NCBI GenBank assembly: GCA_030038355.1
Contig: JASHPB010000073.1
Span: forward strand, 1-58,004
From: Candidatus Binataceae bacterium
GTDB lineage: Bacteria; Desulfobacterota; Binatia; Binatales; Binataceae
DNA: 58,004 nt
Direction of reading: 5' to 3'
The notes under the pieces were generated by a model. It had not been told where the DNA came from. It saw only the letters and a list, made by a program, of their open reading frames with translations, and searched no databases. Below are positions 1-9,148 of this stretch, in pieces (positions within the stretch are counted from its first letter, which is position 1; each line of letters begins with the position of its first letter). A program made the position numbers and the translations under genes.

Positions 1-907
1 AGTACTTCGAAATGATGGGTGATCACGCCCTATACCACGAGGGATGGATCGCGAGCACCAAAGTAATGCGGCCACCATGGATCACCGCAGGCGCCGTAAG
101 CCAGGACCCCGCCAGTTTCCCGTGGGAACTTTACGATCTCTCCAAGGATTGGACGCAGTGCGACAATGTCGCCAAAAGCTATCCCGACAAACTAAAAAGA
201 GCTGGAGCAGTTGTTCTGGAGTGAGGCAGAGAAGTACCAGATCCTGCCGCTTGACGCGTCAGTGGCGCAAAGAATCGTAGCCCCTCGTCCCAACCTGGCG
301 GCAGCACGCACTCAGTTCTCATGGTCCGGCGAGATCACAGGAACGCCCAATGGCGACGCGCCATTCATCCTCGACTCTTTCTTCAACTTCAAGGCCGAAG
401 TGGAGATCCCACCGAACGGAGCGGAGGGCATGATTGTAACGCAGGGCGGGCGTTTCGGCGGCTATGGTTCTATGTGCTGAAAGGCAAGCCCGTGTTCCTT
501 TGGAACCTGCTCGATCTCAAGCGCGTTCGATGGGAGGTGCCTGATGGGCTGACGCCAGGTAACCACACGCTCGAGTTTCACTACAAATTTGACGGTCTCG
601 GTGTCGCCACGATGGCGTTCAACAACATGAGCGGCATCGGCCGGGGCGGCACGGGTGTGCTCAAGGTCGATGGCAAAGAGGTGGCGCGCAACAGCATGGA
701 GCGGTCGATTCCTCTGATTCTGCAATGGGACGAGAACTTCGATTCGGTGCCGACACCGGTACCCCGGGTTCGGACGACTATGAGGTCCCGTTCCGCTTCA
801 CCGGCAAGCTCGATAAGCTCACGCTCACGATCGACCGGCCGAAGCGATCTTCGCAAGACATCAAACAGTTGATGGCGACAGAGCGCAACAATCGGGCAAG
901 CGAATAG
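1..907 (+). pseudogene. arylsulfatase, C-terminal part, frameshifted and cut by window edge
   Basis: Reading frames 3, 1, 3 and 2 in succession give one continuous arylsulfatase C-terminus. It begins in frame at base 3 (YFEMMGDHALYHEGW), which matches the C-terminal region where the type I sulfatase fold ends, with the usual 'WELYDLSKDWTQ' stretch. The frame changes near 195-205, near 470 and near 740, and the last piece ends at 907 with 'ERNNRASE', a typical family ending. At least three indels mean no full-length product can be made. The 5' half, including the formylglycine site, lies outside the window. The neighbouring pqi remnant is also broken, so this is a decaying region. The family call is from remembered sequence patterns. 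Confidence 0.8.
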
Positions 908-1076
908 AAGTGTACTGCAACTTCCTTCAGCGCGGTGCTTCCTTGGAAACTGGCATGCGGTAACGAACGAGTGCCGAGGTAGCAATAATCGGGGGCGGCT
1001 GATAGATGCGAAAGAATTCGCCGAGCGGCGGGCTGATACCCAGCGAAGCTTTCGAACGGCAAAGCCTTCTCGTTAG

Positions 1077-2042
1077 AATGTCTTTGTTAAAGCGCCCTAC
1101 GATCAATACGTCACTTCCATCACTCGATTCTGGCAAGCGAGCGGAGTCGACCTGCAATTCTCGGCGAGCGGACTTAAGATCCAGACCCAGTCGGTTCTCT
1201 CGATTTTGGTCGGCGGTATAGCCTTCGAGACGCCGGCCAACGGTCCGGTCTTGCTGGCAGCCGATCAAGATACCGTCTTCACCTTGTTCGATGATCGCGA
1301 TCTGGCTTTCGCTCCGGCCGCGCACAATCCGCAGACCTATCAACTTATCTTCAACGAAGCGGTTGCAGGTCTCTCGCCGGGCACACCGGTCGAGTTCCGC
1401 GGCATCCAGATCGGCCAGGTCACCGACGTCCACGCGCAGTTCGATGTGCAGACTCTCCAGTACTCGGTTCCGGTTACGATTCAATTAGACCCGCAACGGC
1501 TTGGTGTTCAGGTCGAGGATTTGAAGCAGGGGACGAATCTTGCCAGTGTCCGCCACATGCTCATTGATTCTCTCGTCGCGCACGGCGTAAGAGCTCAGCT
1601 CAAGACCGGTAACCTGCTCACCGGCGCGGCGCTCGTGTCATTCGACTTCTTCCCGGGCGCACCGCCGGCGAAGGTGGATTGGTTGCAGCAGCCCGTGCAA
1701 TTGCCGACTACGCCCGGACAGCTCCAAGCCAGCGAAGCGCGTCTCGAAGGCGTCATCGATAAGTTCAACAATCTGCCTCTCGGCGAAATCGGCAACAACC
1801 TAGATAAGGTTCTTAGCTCGCTGGATCTCACGTTGGTGAGCGCGCGCGGTACGCTCGCGAGCACGGAAACCACGATGGACAACGCCAACAATTTCGTTAG
1901 CCCCAATTCGGCGCAGGCCCAGGAGCTGGATAGCACCCTGCGCCCGGTTAGCCGCGCGGCCCGCTCGATACGCGTGCTGGCTGACTACCTCGAACAACAT
2001 CCGGATTCGCTGCTGCGCGGAAAATCGGGTGGACCCAAATGA
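1077..2042 (+). pseudogene. pqiB: PqiB-like MCE-domain protein, 5'-truncated remnant
   Basis: The open frame starts directly after an in-frame TAG at 1074-1076 with 'NVFVKAPYDQYV'. That is a mid-protein PqiB sequence, so the N-terminal half, with its membrane anchor and first MCE domain, is gone. What remains shows 'FWQASGVDLQF', 'GGIAFETP' and a further MCE-like stretch 'GTPVEFRGIQIGQVTDV', then a helical C-terminus. PqiB proteins form periplasm-spanning lipid-transport tubes with PqiA (inner membrane) and PqiC (outer-membrane lipoprotein). No pqiA is visible upstream; the arylsulfatase remnant sits there instead. The stop overlaps the start of the next gene by four bases (ATGA), a relic of translational coupling. 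A shorter product from an internal start cannot be excluded. Confidence 0.75.
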
Positions 2043-2625
2043 ACTACCGCACAACATTCATTGCCCTTCTTTCAATGCTCGTTTTTGCCGGATGTGCCTC
2101 ATCGAAACCGGCGCGCTTCTATTCTCTGAGTGCCACTGCCGCGCCGGGCGTAGCAACGAGTGTTGCGGTCCTTGTCGGCCCGGTTACGATTCCAGCCTCG
2201 GTCGATCGGCCCCAGTTCGTCGTCCAGGTGGCGGCGAATCGTGTCGAGGTTGACGAGTTCAATTCAACCGAAGGGATTCGCCGCTCGGCGACAGCGTCGC
2301 GCCGGTGATCGCCTCCGATCTCTCGACCCAGCTCGGAACGCCTGAGGTCGCGATTGCACCGCTCGCTAACTTCAAGCCGGCTTACGTCGTCGCGATCGAT
2401 ATTCAGCGTTTCGAATCGATCAAGGATGAGGCGGCTATCCTCGACGCCGTGTGGACCATCCAGGCGAGCGCCGGAGGTGGGGTGCGCTCGGGGCGTACTT
2501 CCGTCCGAGTGGCGGTGCTGGGCCGGGGTTATGAAGCGTTGGCCGCCGCACATAGCAGCGCGAGGGCGCAGTTGAGCGCCGACATTGCGGCGGCAATCCG
2601 CGCCGACGCCGAGCAGAAATCCTGA
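2039..2625 (+). pseudogene. pqiC: PqiC-like ABC-transport auxiliary lipoprotein, frameshifted
   Basis: The first frame (from ATG 2039) has a lipoprotein signal, 'LLSMLVFAGCASSKPARFYSL', with the lipobox Cys at about residue 19 and the 'ARFYSL' motif of the PqiC/DUF330 family. It runs to about 2278 ('VDEFNSTEGI'). The family then continues in another frame from 2281 with 'PLGDSVAPVIASDLSTQLG' through 'SADIAAAIRADAEQKS' to 2625. One indel near 2270-2281 therefore breaks the gene. An intact PqiC would be an outer-membrane lipoprotein partner of PqiB. Both partners are damaged, so the Pqi system from this locus is inactive. Confidence 0.8.
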
Positions 2626-2769
2626 TGCCGGCATGGAGATGCGCGGCGGACAGAAAAGCCTGTCCCGCTTACTAGTTATGAGACAGCTGCATCGACTGGT
2701 AAAGAACCTACGCCGCCCTGAATAGTGGCGACAGCTTCAAGCACGCAAGGCAATCAGGCCGCGCTAATC

Positions 2770-4011
2770 CTACATCGACCAAACGCCGCCAGCATTGCTC
2801 CGATAACCGAGCGCTCGGTATGCCGCATCCACCAGGCTTTGTCCGCGATCGTTCATAAGGATTCCAAACCCCATCCGGTTCATGGTGTATCCGAAACTCA
2901 TGTGACATTCAGGATCGGCAAATCCCAGCGACCCTCCAGCGCCGACGTGACCAAAAGCGGGTTCCGAAATCAGCAGCGAGCAGTGCGCGGCATTTTCTAG
3001 TCGCCGATTGTCCATTGCCTTCATGAATCCAAGCGAGAAGCGCGTCGGGATTCGGAGAGTCGCATCTTCGTGAGTCGCCACCGAGCAGAGCGCCATGCGC
3101 TGAAGCGTGTCACGACCAATCAATCGCACGCCGTTCAGTTCGCCGGCGTTCGCGAGCGGAGCGTACATACCGGCGAGTCCGCGGGCGTTAGTGATTCCGT
3201 TGGCCGAGCCGATCTCCGCGGCGTGCGCGTCGCGAGAGTTGGGATCGAAGCCGCCCACATTGAACATGAAATAGTGCGTTGCTGAATCCTTCTCGTTGAG
3301 CGCGGCGTGTGAGATGCGGCTGTTGCGCACTTCATCGGTAATCGGCGCGAAGATCATCGGTGCCACGCGGTTCTCCCGATCGGTCGGGAGACCTATCCAG
3401 AAGTCGAGTTCCAACGGTTTTGCAACCTCGTCGCGGAAAAACTGGCCGAGCCGCTTGCCGGTTGACCGATGAACCATCTCGCCGACTGTCCACGCCGAGG
3501 TGATGCCGTGATAACCATTGCGAATCCCCGGCTTCCAAAACGGTTCCTCACGCGCGAGCAGATCGACCATATAGTCGTAATCGTAGAAGCCGCCCTTTCT
3601 CACGGTTGTTCGGACATGTGGAAGGCCGACGGAATGATCGAGCATCATCGAGACCAGCGCGCTTTCTTTGCCGGTCTGGCCGAATTCAGGCCAAAAGCGA
3701 GTCACAAGCGCATCGAGATCGAGCTGACCGCGATCCACAGCCATGTGCGCACATAATGCAGACGCGCCCTTCGTCGCGGAAAAAACGATCGAGATCGTAT
3801 CGCGGTTCCACGGTGCGCCGTCGACGGCGATGCGTCCACCCCAAAGATCGACGACGGTTCGTCCCTTGACACTGATGCAGACGCTCGCACCCAATTCGTC
3901 GCGGCTCTCAAAATTCTCGCAGAAGGCGTCCATGACGAAGCTGAACGCAGGATCGCAGACGCCTTCAACAATACCTGCGCGCGTGTTTTTCGAAATTGAT
4001 TGGTTCACCAT
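2770..4011 (-). CDS. serine hydrolase of the beta-lactamase/EstB (family VIII esterase) type
   Basis: This is a 413-aa protein with the penicillin-binding-protein/class C beta-lactamase fold. The SxxK nucleophile motif is S78-A-T-K81 in 'VFSATKGASAL', followed by 'GQLDLDALVTRFWPEFG', typical of the family. A tyrosine-containing 'YHGITSAW' segment fits the second motif, and 'GGSLGFADP' near residue 370 fits the third active-site region. No signal peptide is visible, so a cytoplasmic esterase or amide hydrolase is more likely than a periplasmic beta-lactamase. The ATG at 4011 is the only sensible start. It stands alone, facing the decayed pqi genes. Substrate is unknown; the family is confident. 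Confidence 0.88.
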   Translation of the reverse strand: MVNQSISKNTRAGIVEGVCDPAFSFVMDAFCENFESRDELGASVCISVKGRTVVDLWGGRIAVDGAPWNRDTISIVFSATKGASALCAHMAVDRGQLDLDALVTRFWPEFGQTGKESALVSMMLDHSVGLPHVRTTVRKGGFYDYDYMVDLLAREEPFWKPGIRNGYHGITSAWTVGEMVHRSTGKRLGQFFRDEVAKPLELDFWIGLPTDRENRVAPMIFAPITDEVRNSRISHAALNEKDSATHYFMFNVGGFDPNSRDAHAAEIGSANGITNARGLAGMYAPLANAGELNGVRLIGRDTLQRMALCSVATHEDATLRIPTRFSLGFMKAMDNRRLENAAHCSLLISEPAFGHVGAGGSLGFADPECHMSFGYTMNRMGFGILMNDRGQSLVDAAYRALGYRSNAGGVWSM

Positions 4012-4092
4012 AATCGCTGTCCTCTGCCTTTACTTCGATATTGCAGAAAACGGGCGGCCACTGACAACCGAAACCGCGGGCTCTTGTTGAAA

Positions 4093-4127
4093 TTCTGGTG
4101 GCGAGGGCGGGACTTGAACCCGCATGT
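4093..4127. repeat. 35-bp copy of the tRNA-Leu 3' end (possible attachment site)
   Basis: These 35 bases match 9671-9705 in the same orientation at 34 of 35 positions; the only difference is G at 4101 versus C at 9679. The other copy covers the T arm, acceptor strand and CCA of tRNA-Leu(CAA). Here no tRNA body follows: no 5' acceptor strand or anticodon arm can be found to the right. Tyrosine recombinases often integrate at tRNA 3' ends and leave such a duplicate at the far end of the element. No integrase gene is present between the copies, so an island is an inference. Confidence 0.6.
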
Positions 4128-5103
4128 CCGTGAGGACGACGCGAAGTCGCGGCCTTGAACTACGGCGTACCAGGGGCAAGTCTGTCGGCTCGAGAACTCG
4201 ATCGCGTCGCGAATATCCTTGCCGACCATCATGCGAGCGCGCTCGGCATGCGGCTTTGGCGTGCGCGGCCGCCAAGTCCAACCGCAGACGCGAGGAGCCG
4301 CCCACTGTAGTCCAGCGCATAGACCGCGGCTTGCGGTGCAGAGATTCCAGTCCAGCCTCGTTGCTCGCGACCACAAGGGTTTCGCACAACTTTGAGTAGG
4401 GATCACATTCCTCAGCTGTCGCTGATATCGAGGCCATCGGCGCGCTCGCGTTCCGCCACGATGTCAGCGCTCATGTCCGTCTGCTGCCCGGGCGCCCCTG
4501 ATGCTGGACAAGCTGAGCGAATTCTCTTCGCTCAACGACGTCGTGGTAACGGAGTCACGTCAGGACTGAGCGCCTAACAGAAAGTCAAGCTGTAAGAACG
4601 GCGACCACGACAAAACTGATCGAGCAAGCAAAATGTCATGCATCTGGAAGCTACGACTAACCGACGACGCTACTTGGCTGTTCTCGGCCGAGAACGGTGG
4701 GTCGTGCCTCGAACAGGAATGAACCAGCTAGTGATTCCTTCATCTAGGCACTAAAAAATTCCAGATAGAACGCGACAACGAGGTTGCTCACGCAGCACGC
4801 GCTAACAACCTGGCTATTCCTGAAAGCCGCCATGGTTTGCGTTCTTCATTGCGACGCGGCTAACGCTCGCTTCGCGTGCCAGCGCGTATCGCTCAGGCAC
4901 ACGGAACCCGACGCACTTGCGGAGTCCTGTTCACTAGCAGTCATATGCAAGGCGTTGCCTCGGAGGACATCCTAGAAGGATCGGTTTCTCGGAGCAAAAG
5001 CCTGCCGCCTCATAACCGACTTAAGACCTCCATTCGCGGCAAGTTGCGACGCAGGGGGCGAATTGAGGATCCATTCGATCTATAACGAGCCTAAACGGAG
5101 TGT
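4128..5103. other. gene-poor stretch, no supportable gene
   Basis: Only short, low-quality open frames occur here on both strands. None shows a ribosome binding site or a recognisable domain. On the minus strand about 4160-4230 encodes 'TCPWYAVV', vaguely like the PPK2 family, but too short to call. The stretch lies just inside the tRNA-end repeat and looks like eroded DNA. Confidence 0.5.
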
Positions 5104-5132
5104 TTGACATAATACCGCATACGAAGTATGAG
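5104..5132 (+). promoter_or_regulatory. sigma70-like promoter with a palindrome over the spacer and -10
   Basis: A consensus -35 TTGACA (5104-5109) is followed after 17 bases by TATGAG (5127-5132), a four-of-six match to the -10 box. The perfect inverted repeat CATAC-GAA-GTATG (5118-5130) lies in the spacer and overlaps the -10, an ideal position for a repressor. Transcription would run toward the secreted protein gene at 5375, leaving a leader of more than 200 bases. No regulator gene lies next to it. Confidence 0.45.
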
Positions 5133-5374
5133 ATAAGTCGTTTTAGCTAGAGGGATTCCTTCTTCCAGGGTCCAGCCAGCCTTTCAGCACTCCCTCGCTC
5201 TACAGGAGGACTTCGGTCCAGTCTGCCAATCGGTTTCAATCGTGTTGGACGGTGGCGACACGATTGAGAAACACGCTCCAGTCACGGCTCTTGCGCTGAC
5301 GTAAGGCCTGAGCGGAGCACAGCAACAAGAGCACCGCGCGAAAAAAATTTCGCGTCGGGCGAGGGGGAGGAGTT

Positions 5375-6964
5375 GTGTGCCTTTTTTCGGGGGTTTCCCG
5401 TCGTACTGTTTTAAATCGTATCTCTTTGATCACTCTGCTTCTGCTCGGATTTGCTAAAGGCGCGGCGCACGCCGCCTGCGTTAAGATTACCAGTCCGGTG
5501 AACGGCGCCACCGTAAACGGGACAGTGGCCGTCGCAACCGTCGACGTCTGCAAGCGCGCCTGGTCGGAAGTGCTAAAGATCGACGGAAGTAACGCGGGCG
5601 CATTTTCTCCGGGAACAGTCGTTTTCAATTCTGTCGGTCTTAACGAAGGGCTGCATCGGATCACTGTCAAAAGTGAGAGCTCTGATTCAGTCGTGCTTGG
5701 CACTGCGTCTGTCAAAGTCAACGTGCGGAACGTTGCTGCAACTCCGACGCCCACGGCCACGCCAACTTCATCCTGCATTACCATCACCAGTCCAAAGAAT
5801 AACTCGACGGTTAGCGGCGCCAGCGTTGCGATAAAGACGACAGACGTCTGCTCGGGTGTTTGGTTCGAAAACCTGCTAGTCGACGGATCTCATGACGGCT
5901 CTTATGCGCCCGGGCAGGTGGTCTTCAACAGCACGCAGGTATCCAACGGCACTCACCAGATAACTGTGACCAGTCAGAGCATCAGTCCGGGATCAGTCGA
6001 GTTGGGTTCAGCTTCGCTGGTGCTGCAGGTCAAGAACTCGGGTAGTCCAACTCCGACGCCGACCGCCACACCGACTCCGGCTTCCCACTACTCGATGCTC
6101 CCGCCCGGCGCGACGTTGCCCAGCGAATCTACCTGCATCACTCAGGTTAACGCCTCGCCTCTGCCCGAAAATGCGCCGTGGAACGAAAACGATGGTTCGC
6201 CTGCCGAGTTCAACTCGAACCAGCCGCCGGCAGGAGCAGTGCCGAGCTACTTCTACCAGAACGCTCCCTGCTGCACCGAACTTCCGCATTCCGACTTCGC
6301 CCACGTCGATGGCAACTACTCGGGCACGACCGACGACCTGATCCGGATCACGGCGTGCAAGTGGGGCATCGACGAAGATTACGTCCGCGCGCAGGCGGAA
6401 ATTGAGTCAGGATGGCACCAGGACTGCGCCGCGGCGCACGGAGGCACCGGCTGCAACGAAGGCGGCGACCTCAACAATCCGAATGGCTGCACGCCGATCT
6501 CGATCACTGGTGATGCGATTACACCGATCACTCCGAACGGGACATTCTGTGAGCTGCAGGCCTTCGGCGGGGTGGCCGCGACCAGTCAATACGCCTCCTG
6601 GAGCATCGTGCAGAGCAAGGTTTACTATGAATGGTTCACATGGCCGATGATGGAAGAGTCGACTCCCTTCGGACTCGACTATCGTTATGCAGAAATGCGC
6701 GGCTGCATCAACGGCGATCAGTACAGCTACTTCTATTCTCAGAACTCTAGCGCTGGCACCGATTACCAGAACGCGGTGAATAGCGCACAGAGCAATCCGC
6801 AGGGGCCATCGAGCGTTTCGGGCTGGAATAATCTTCAGTATTTGGCTTACGGCTGCATCGAGACTCACTACTCGGGCAGTTGGTACAGCGGCGTCACCGA
6901 CAGCTACCTGAGCGCGTTTCTCGAATCACTCAGCAGCGCCAGCTGGCCGGGCGGGAATCGGTGA
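5375..6964 (+). CDS. secreted protein with two Ig-like repeats and a lysozyme-like C-terminal domain
   Basis: The 529-aa product starts at GTG 5375, 4 bases after the purine run GAGGGGGAGG (5361-5370). The N-terminus has a positive stretch, a hydrophobic core (ISLITLLLLGFAKGAAHA) and a likely signal peptidase site near residue 34. Two homologous repeats of roughly 75 residues follow. Each opens with 'C-x-I-T-S-P' and contains a second conserved Cys in a 'VC' motif (VDVC / TDVC) and 'PGxVVFNS'. They are separated by Thr-Pro linkers (TPTPTATPT). The C-terminal part, from about residue 325, has 'CKWGIDEDYVRAQAEIESGW', with E344 placed like the catalytic Glu of lysozyme/lytic-transglycosylase folds, and several cysteines. 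An exported peptidoglycan-active or glycan-binding enzyme is likely; activity is inferred. It lies inside the repeat-bounded segment. Confidence 0.82.
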   Translation: MCLFSGVSRRTVLNRISLITLLLLGFAKGAAHAACVKITSPVNGATVNGTVAVATVDVCKRAWSEVLKIDGSNAGAFSPGTVVFNSVGLNEGLHRITVKSESSDSVVLGTASVKVNVRNVAATPTPTATPTSSCITITSPKNNSTVSGASVAIKTTDVCSGVWFENLLVDGSHDGSYAPGQVVFNSTQVSNGTHQITVTSQSISPGSVELGSASLVLQVKNSGSPTPTPTATPTPASHYSMLPPGATLPSESTCITQVNASPLPENAPWNENDGSPAEFNSNQPPAGAVPSYFYQNAPCCTELPHSDFAHVDGNYSGTTDDLIRITACKWGIDEDYVRAQAEIESGWHQDCAAAHGGTGCNEGGDLNNPNGCTPISITGDAITPITPNGTFCELQAFGGVAATSQYASWSIVQSKVYYEWFTWPMMEESTPFGLDYRYAEMRGCINGDQYSYFYSQNSSAGTDYQNAVNSAQSNPQGPSSVSGWNNLQYLAYGCIETHYSGSWYSGVTDSYLSAFLESLSSASWPGGNR

Positions 6965-7288
6965 TTTTGGCCCATCCAAAGCCTCCTTGCTGCGAACAGT
7001 CTAGAGGCGCCCAATACCTCTTGTGGCCAATCCGGGTCCGATCTCCGGCTGAACGCTGTGTAGCACCCCAGAGGTCATTAGGGTAAGAGCGAAAGAGTCT
7101 CAAGAAGAGATCAGATATCGACGGGTTTACGAGGTGCCCATGAAAACCTGCGGCGGGACTCATCTCCATAGCAGAAGATCGCCCATAGCAGTTAAGGCGA
7201 TCATAGTGGGCACTCGCCCTTCAAACCTAGACGACTTCTTTGCTTAGATTTTTGCCCTTCGTGCCGGGCGTAAATCGCGCCCTAGAGG

Positions 7289-7365
7289 AACGCCATCTGG
7301 TTCACCGAGGATTTTAACACTGCCGATTTGAAGGACGCCAACGCGCTGCTCGATGAACTAGCGGG
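7289..7365 (+). pseudogene. short remnant of a cyclase/ATPase-TPR protein C-terminus
   Basis: The plus strand reads 'NAIWFTEDFNTADLKDANAL' and then LLDEL. This closely resembles the extreme C-terminal end of large adenylate cyclase/ATPase-TPR proteins ('WFTEGFDT.DLK.A..LLDEL'). Nothing upstream continues the homology, so only about 26 codons survive. It slightly overlaps the end of the minus-strand gene at 7358. The identification is from memory and the piece is short. Confidence 0.4.
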
Positions 7366-7804
7366 TGGAGCTAACAGCATATTTTCGATAGTAGCTGACA
7401 GTTTTCGTGCGAGGCACGCGCGTCACAACTGAGTTGTAGACGCATAGACAATCTTCGATCTCGAATGGGTTCAGGCGGCAGAATTGCGCCGCAAGCTCGG
7501 CAGTTTCTACGGCATATTGAGTTGTATTGAGTCCTATGGCTTCGCCACCCTGACGGGTCGACGCATGCAGATAAACTTTCGGTGGCATAACGCGCTTCCA
7601 CGCGGCGATACCAAGAGCACTATCGTATCGCCTGAGTTTGCCAACACCGCGAACCGCGCGAAGATCATTTTCAACCACTCGCATCAAGGCGTCGAAATTT
7701 GTACGGTAGCTGATCCTCAGCAACGCGTTCGCCAATCGATTAGCCGCTCGCTTGAGAACTCGGCCTTGGGTCGTCGTTGGTGGTCGCACCACTTTCCATC
7801 GCAC
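7358..7804 (-). CDS. conserved-looking hypothetical protein, 148 aa
   Basis: This soluble, basic protein has no signal peptide or membrane segment. It reads like a genuine globular protein: 'LRRYDSALGIAAWKRVMPPK', then 'VYLHASTRQGGEAIGL', then 'FCRLNPFEIEDCLCVYNSVV'. The central 'RYDSALGI...PPKVYLHA.T..G' stretch resembles small uncharacterised bacterial proteins, but no named domain can be assigned. Its ATG at 7804 lies 45 bases downstream of the MFS transporter stop on the same strand, so the two may be cotranscribed. Its 3' end runs into a cyclase-like remnant on the other strand. Confidence 0.6.
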   Translation of the reverse strand: MRWKVVRPPTTTQGRVLKRAANRLANALLRISYRTNFDALMRVVENDLRAVRGVGKLRRYDSALGIAAWKRVMPPKVYLHASTRQGGEAIGLNTTQYAVETAELAAQFCRLNPFEIEDCLCVYNSVVTRVPRTKTVSYYRKYAVSSTR

Positions 7805-7849
7805 CTGATCGAGAACGCGAGTGGCTGAAGATTGACGGCCTTCGAAAGT

Positions 7850-9148
7850 TCACGCGGCGGCGGACGCGACTCTCGCCTGCAGTCGCGCTTGCTCGGCGGC
7901 TAGCGGTCGACAGCCGAACAGTGCGGCGGTCGCGAGGATAAGCATAACAGCGATCGCCGCGATCGCCATTTGGTAGCTGCCAGTGAGGTCGAAAATTCGT
8001 CCGGTGGCTATTGGGCTGATCGCTGCGCCCATGGTGTAAAAGATCCCGGTCACTCCCATCAGCGATCCCAGTCGCTTCAGTCCCAGCGATTCGATAGTGA
8101 CCAGCGGTATCTGCACGCCAATGGCTCCCCCCGCGAAGCCGCTGGCAAGGATATGAACAGCGAGTGCTAGCGGATGTGCCACCGCCATCATGTTCAACGC
8201 GCCGAACGAAGCAAGGATACTCGTGGATATAAGTGCTGCACGCGCGCTCGTCAAATCCGCCAATCGTCCACCGAGAAGCGCGCCGAAGGTCGTCATGATC
8301 AGGTACATGCTGACTACCGTCGCAGCGAAGCCCGCGTTGTAACCGACGCCTGTCAGGTAGGCGACGTAGTGCGGTCCCATGCCGAGGGTGCTTCCGATCA
8401 GCAACTGCACGATGCAAATAAACCAGAACGATTGGGTTTTGGCAGCGTCCTTCAAGTCGAATCCGGCCAACGAAGCGGACGGGATCATCTCTCCCGAGGG
8501 CAGCGATTTGGCTCCTCTCTCAACAGGACTCGGCAAACGGACCAGGAACATGATCGATGGCACGGCGAACAGCAGAATCGGAAGACTGAGGCTGAAATAA
8601 CCAGCACGCCATCCGGCGGTCGCGATCACATGATTGGCGAATGGAGTCATCACTGCACCACCCAGCATGATGCCGGCGGTGGCGATTCCCAAGGCAAGTC
8701 CGCGCTGCCGCTGGAACCATCGGGCGATAATCAACGAGCTTGGAATAACGGTCGCCGCGCCGATGGAGATCCCGGAGATTCCGTTAATGGTAAGGAACTG
8801 GCCAAAAGCCGTGGCGCGACTAAGCGCAATCCAGAGTAAGCCTGTGATGGTCGCACCTGCGATCATCATCCGCTTCGGACTCATCCGATCGGCGAGCCAT
8901 CCAATAAGCGGACCTGCGGCACCACCGGTGACCCATCCAATCGAAAACGTGACCGAGAATTTCGTCCGCGTCCATCCGAAAGCTTTCAGCACCGGCACGA
9001 AGAACACGGCGGTGCTATTAACAGCTCCCCAAATGAAAAACATCGTGATGAAGATGGCCGTGACGACCATCCAACCCCGCCGCTCGTAGTCTGCAATGCT
9101 GGCGCTCGATACTGAAATGTCGGAATCAAGCGGAACTTCCACTTTCAA
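7850..9148 (-). CDS. MFS transporter (oxalate/formate antiporter-like)
   Basis: The 432-aa product has about 12 hydrophobic segments. The N-terminal half has 'WVTGGAAGPLIGWLADRMSP' and continues KRMM, the loop 2-3 signature of the major facilitator superfamily (G-x-L-x-D-R-x-G-x-R-like). 'PSSLIIARWFQRQRGLALGI' is typical of the monocarboxylate/oxalate-formate antiporter branch. A large central loop (about 210-235) separates the two six-helix halves. The start at 9148 is followed by a cytoplasmic N-tail of about 25 residues. The substrate is probably an organic anion, by family only. It is the largest gene in the repeat-bounded segment and is followed by the 148-aa hypothetical gene. Confidence 0.88.
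   Translation of the reverse strand: MKVEVPLDSDISVSSASIADYERRGWMVVTAIFITMFFIWGAVNSTAVFFVPVLKAFGWTRTKFSVTFSIGWVTGGAAGPLIGWLADRMSPKRMMIAGATITGLLWIALSRATAFGQFLTINGISGISIGAATVIPSSLIIARWFQRQRGLALGIATAGIMLGGAVMTPFANHVIATAGWRAGYFSLSLPILLFAVPSIMFLVRLPSPVERGAKSLPSGEMIPSASLAGFDLKDAAKTQSFWFICIVQLLIGSTLGMGPHYVAYLTGVGYNAGFAATVVSMYLIMTTFGALLGGRLADLTSARAALISTSILASFGALNMMAVAHPLALAVHILASGFAGGAIGVQIPLVTIESLGLKRLGSLMGVTGIFYTMGAAISPIATGRIFDLTGSYQMAIAAIAVMLILATAALFGCRPLAAEQARLQARVASAAA

Noticed and set aside
4150-4240. Minus-strand 'TCPWYAVV' resembling the 'APWYVVPAD' motif of polyphosphate kinase 2.
   Set aside because: Too short, surrounding residues do not match and the key Asp/Lys part is absent.
4096-4440. 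A possible tmRNA on the minus strand, because its end reads GGAC, two bases, then a T arm, acceptor strand and CCA.
   Set aside because: The acceptor strand lacks the U70 needed for the G-U pair read by alanyl-tRNA synthetase, no matching 5' acceptor strand or GGATTCGAC-like segment is found, and no tag frame ending in ALAA-stop is present. A copy of the tRNA-Leu 3' end explains it better.
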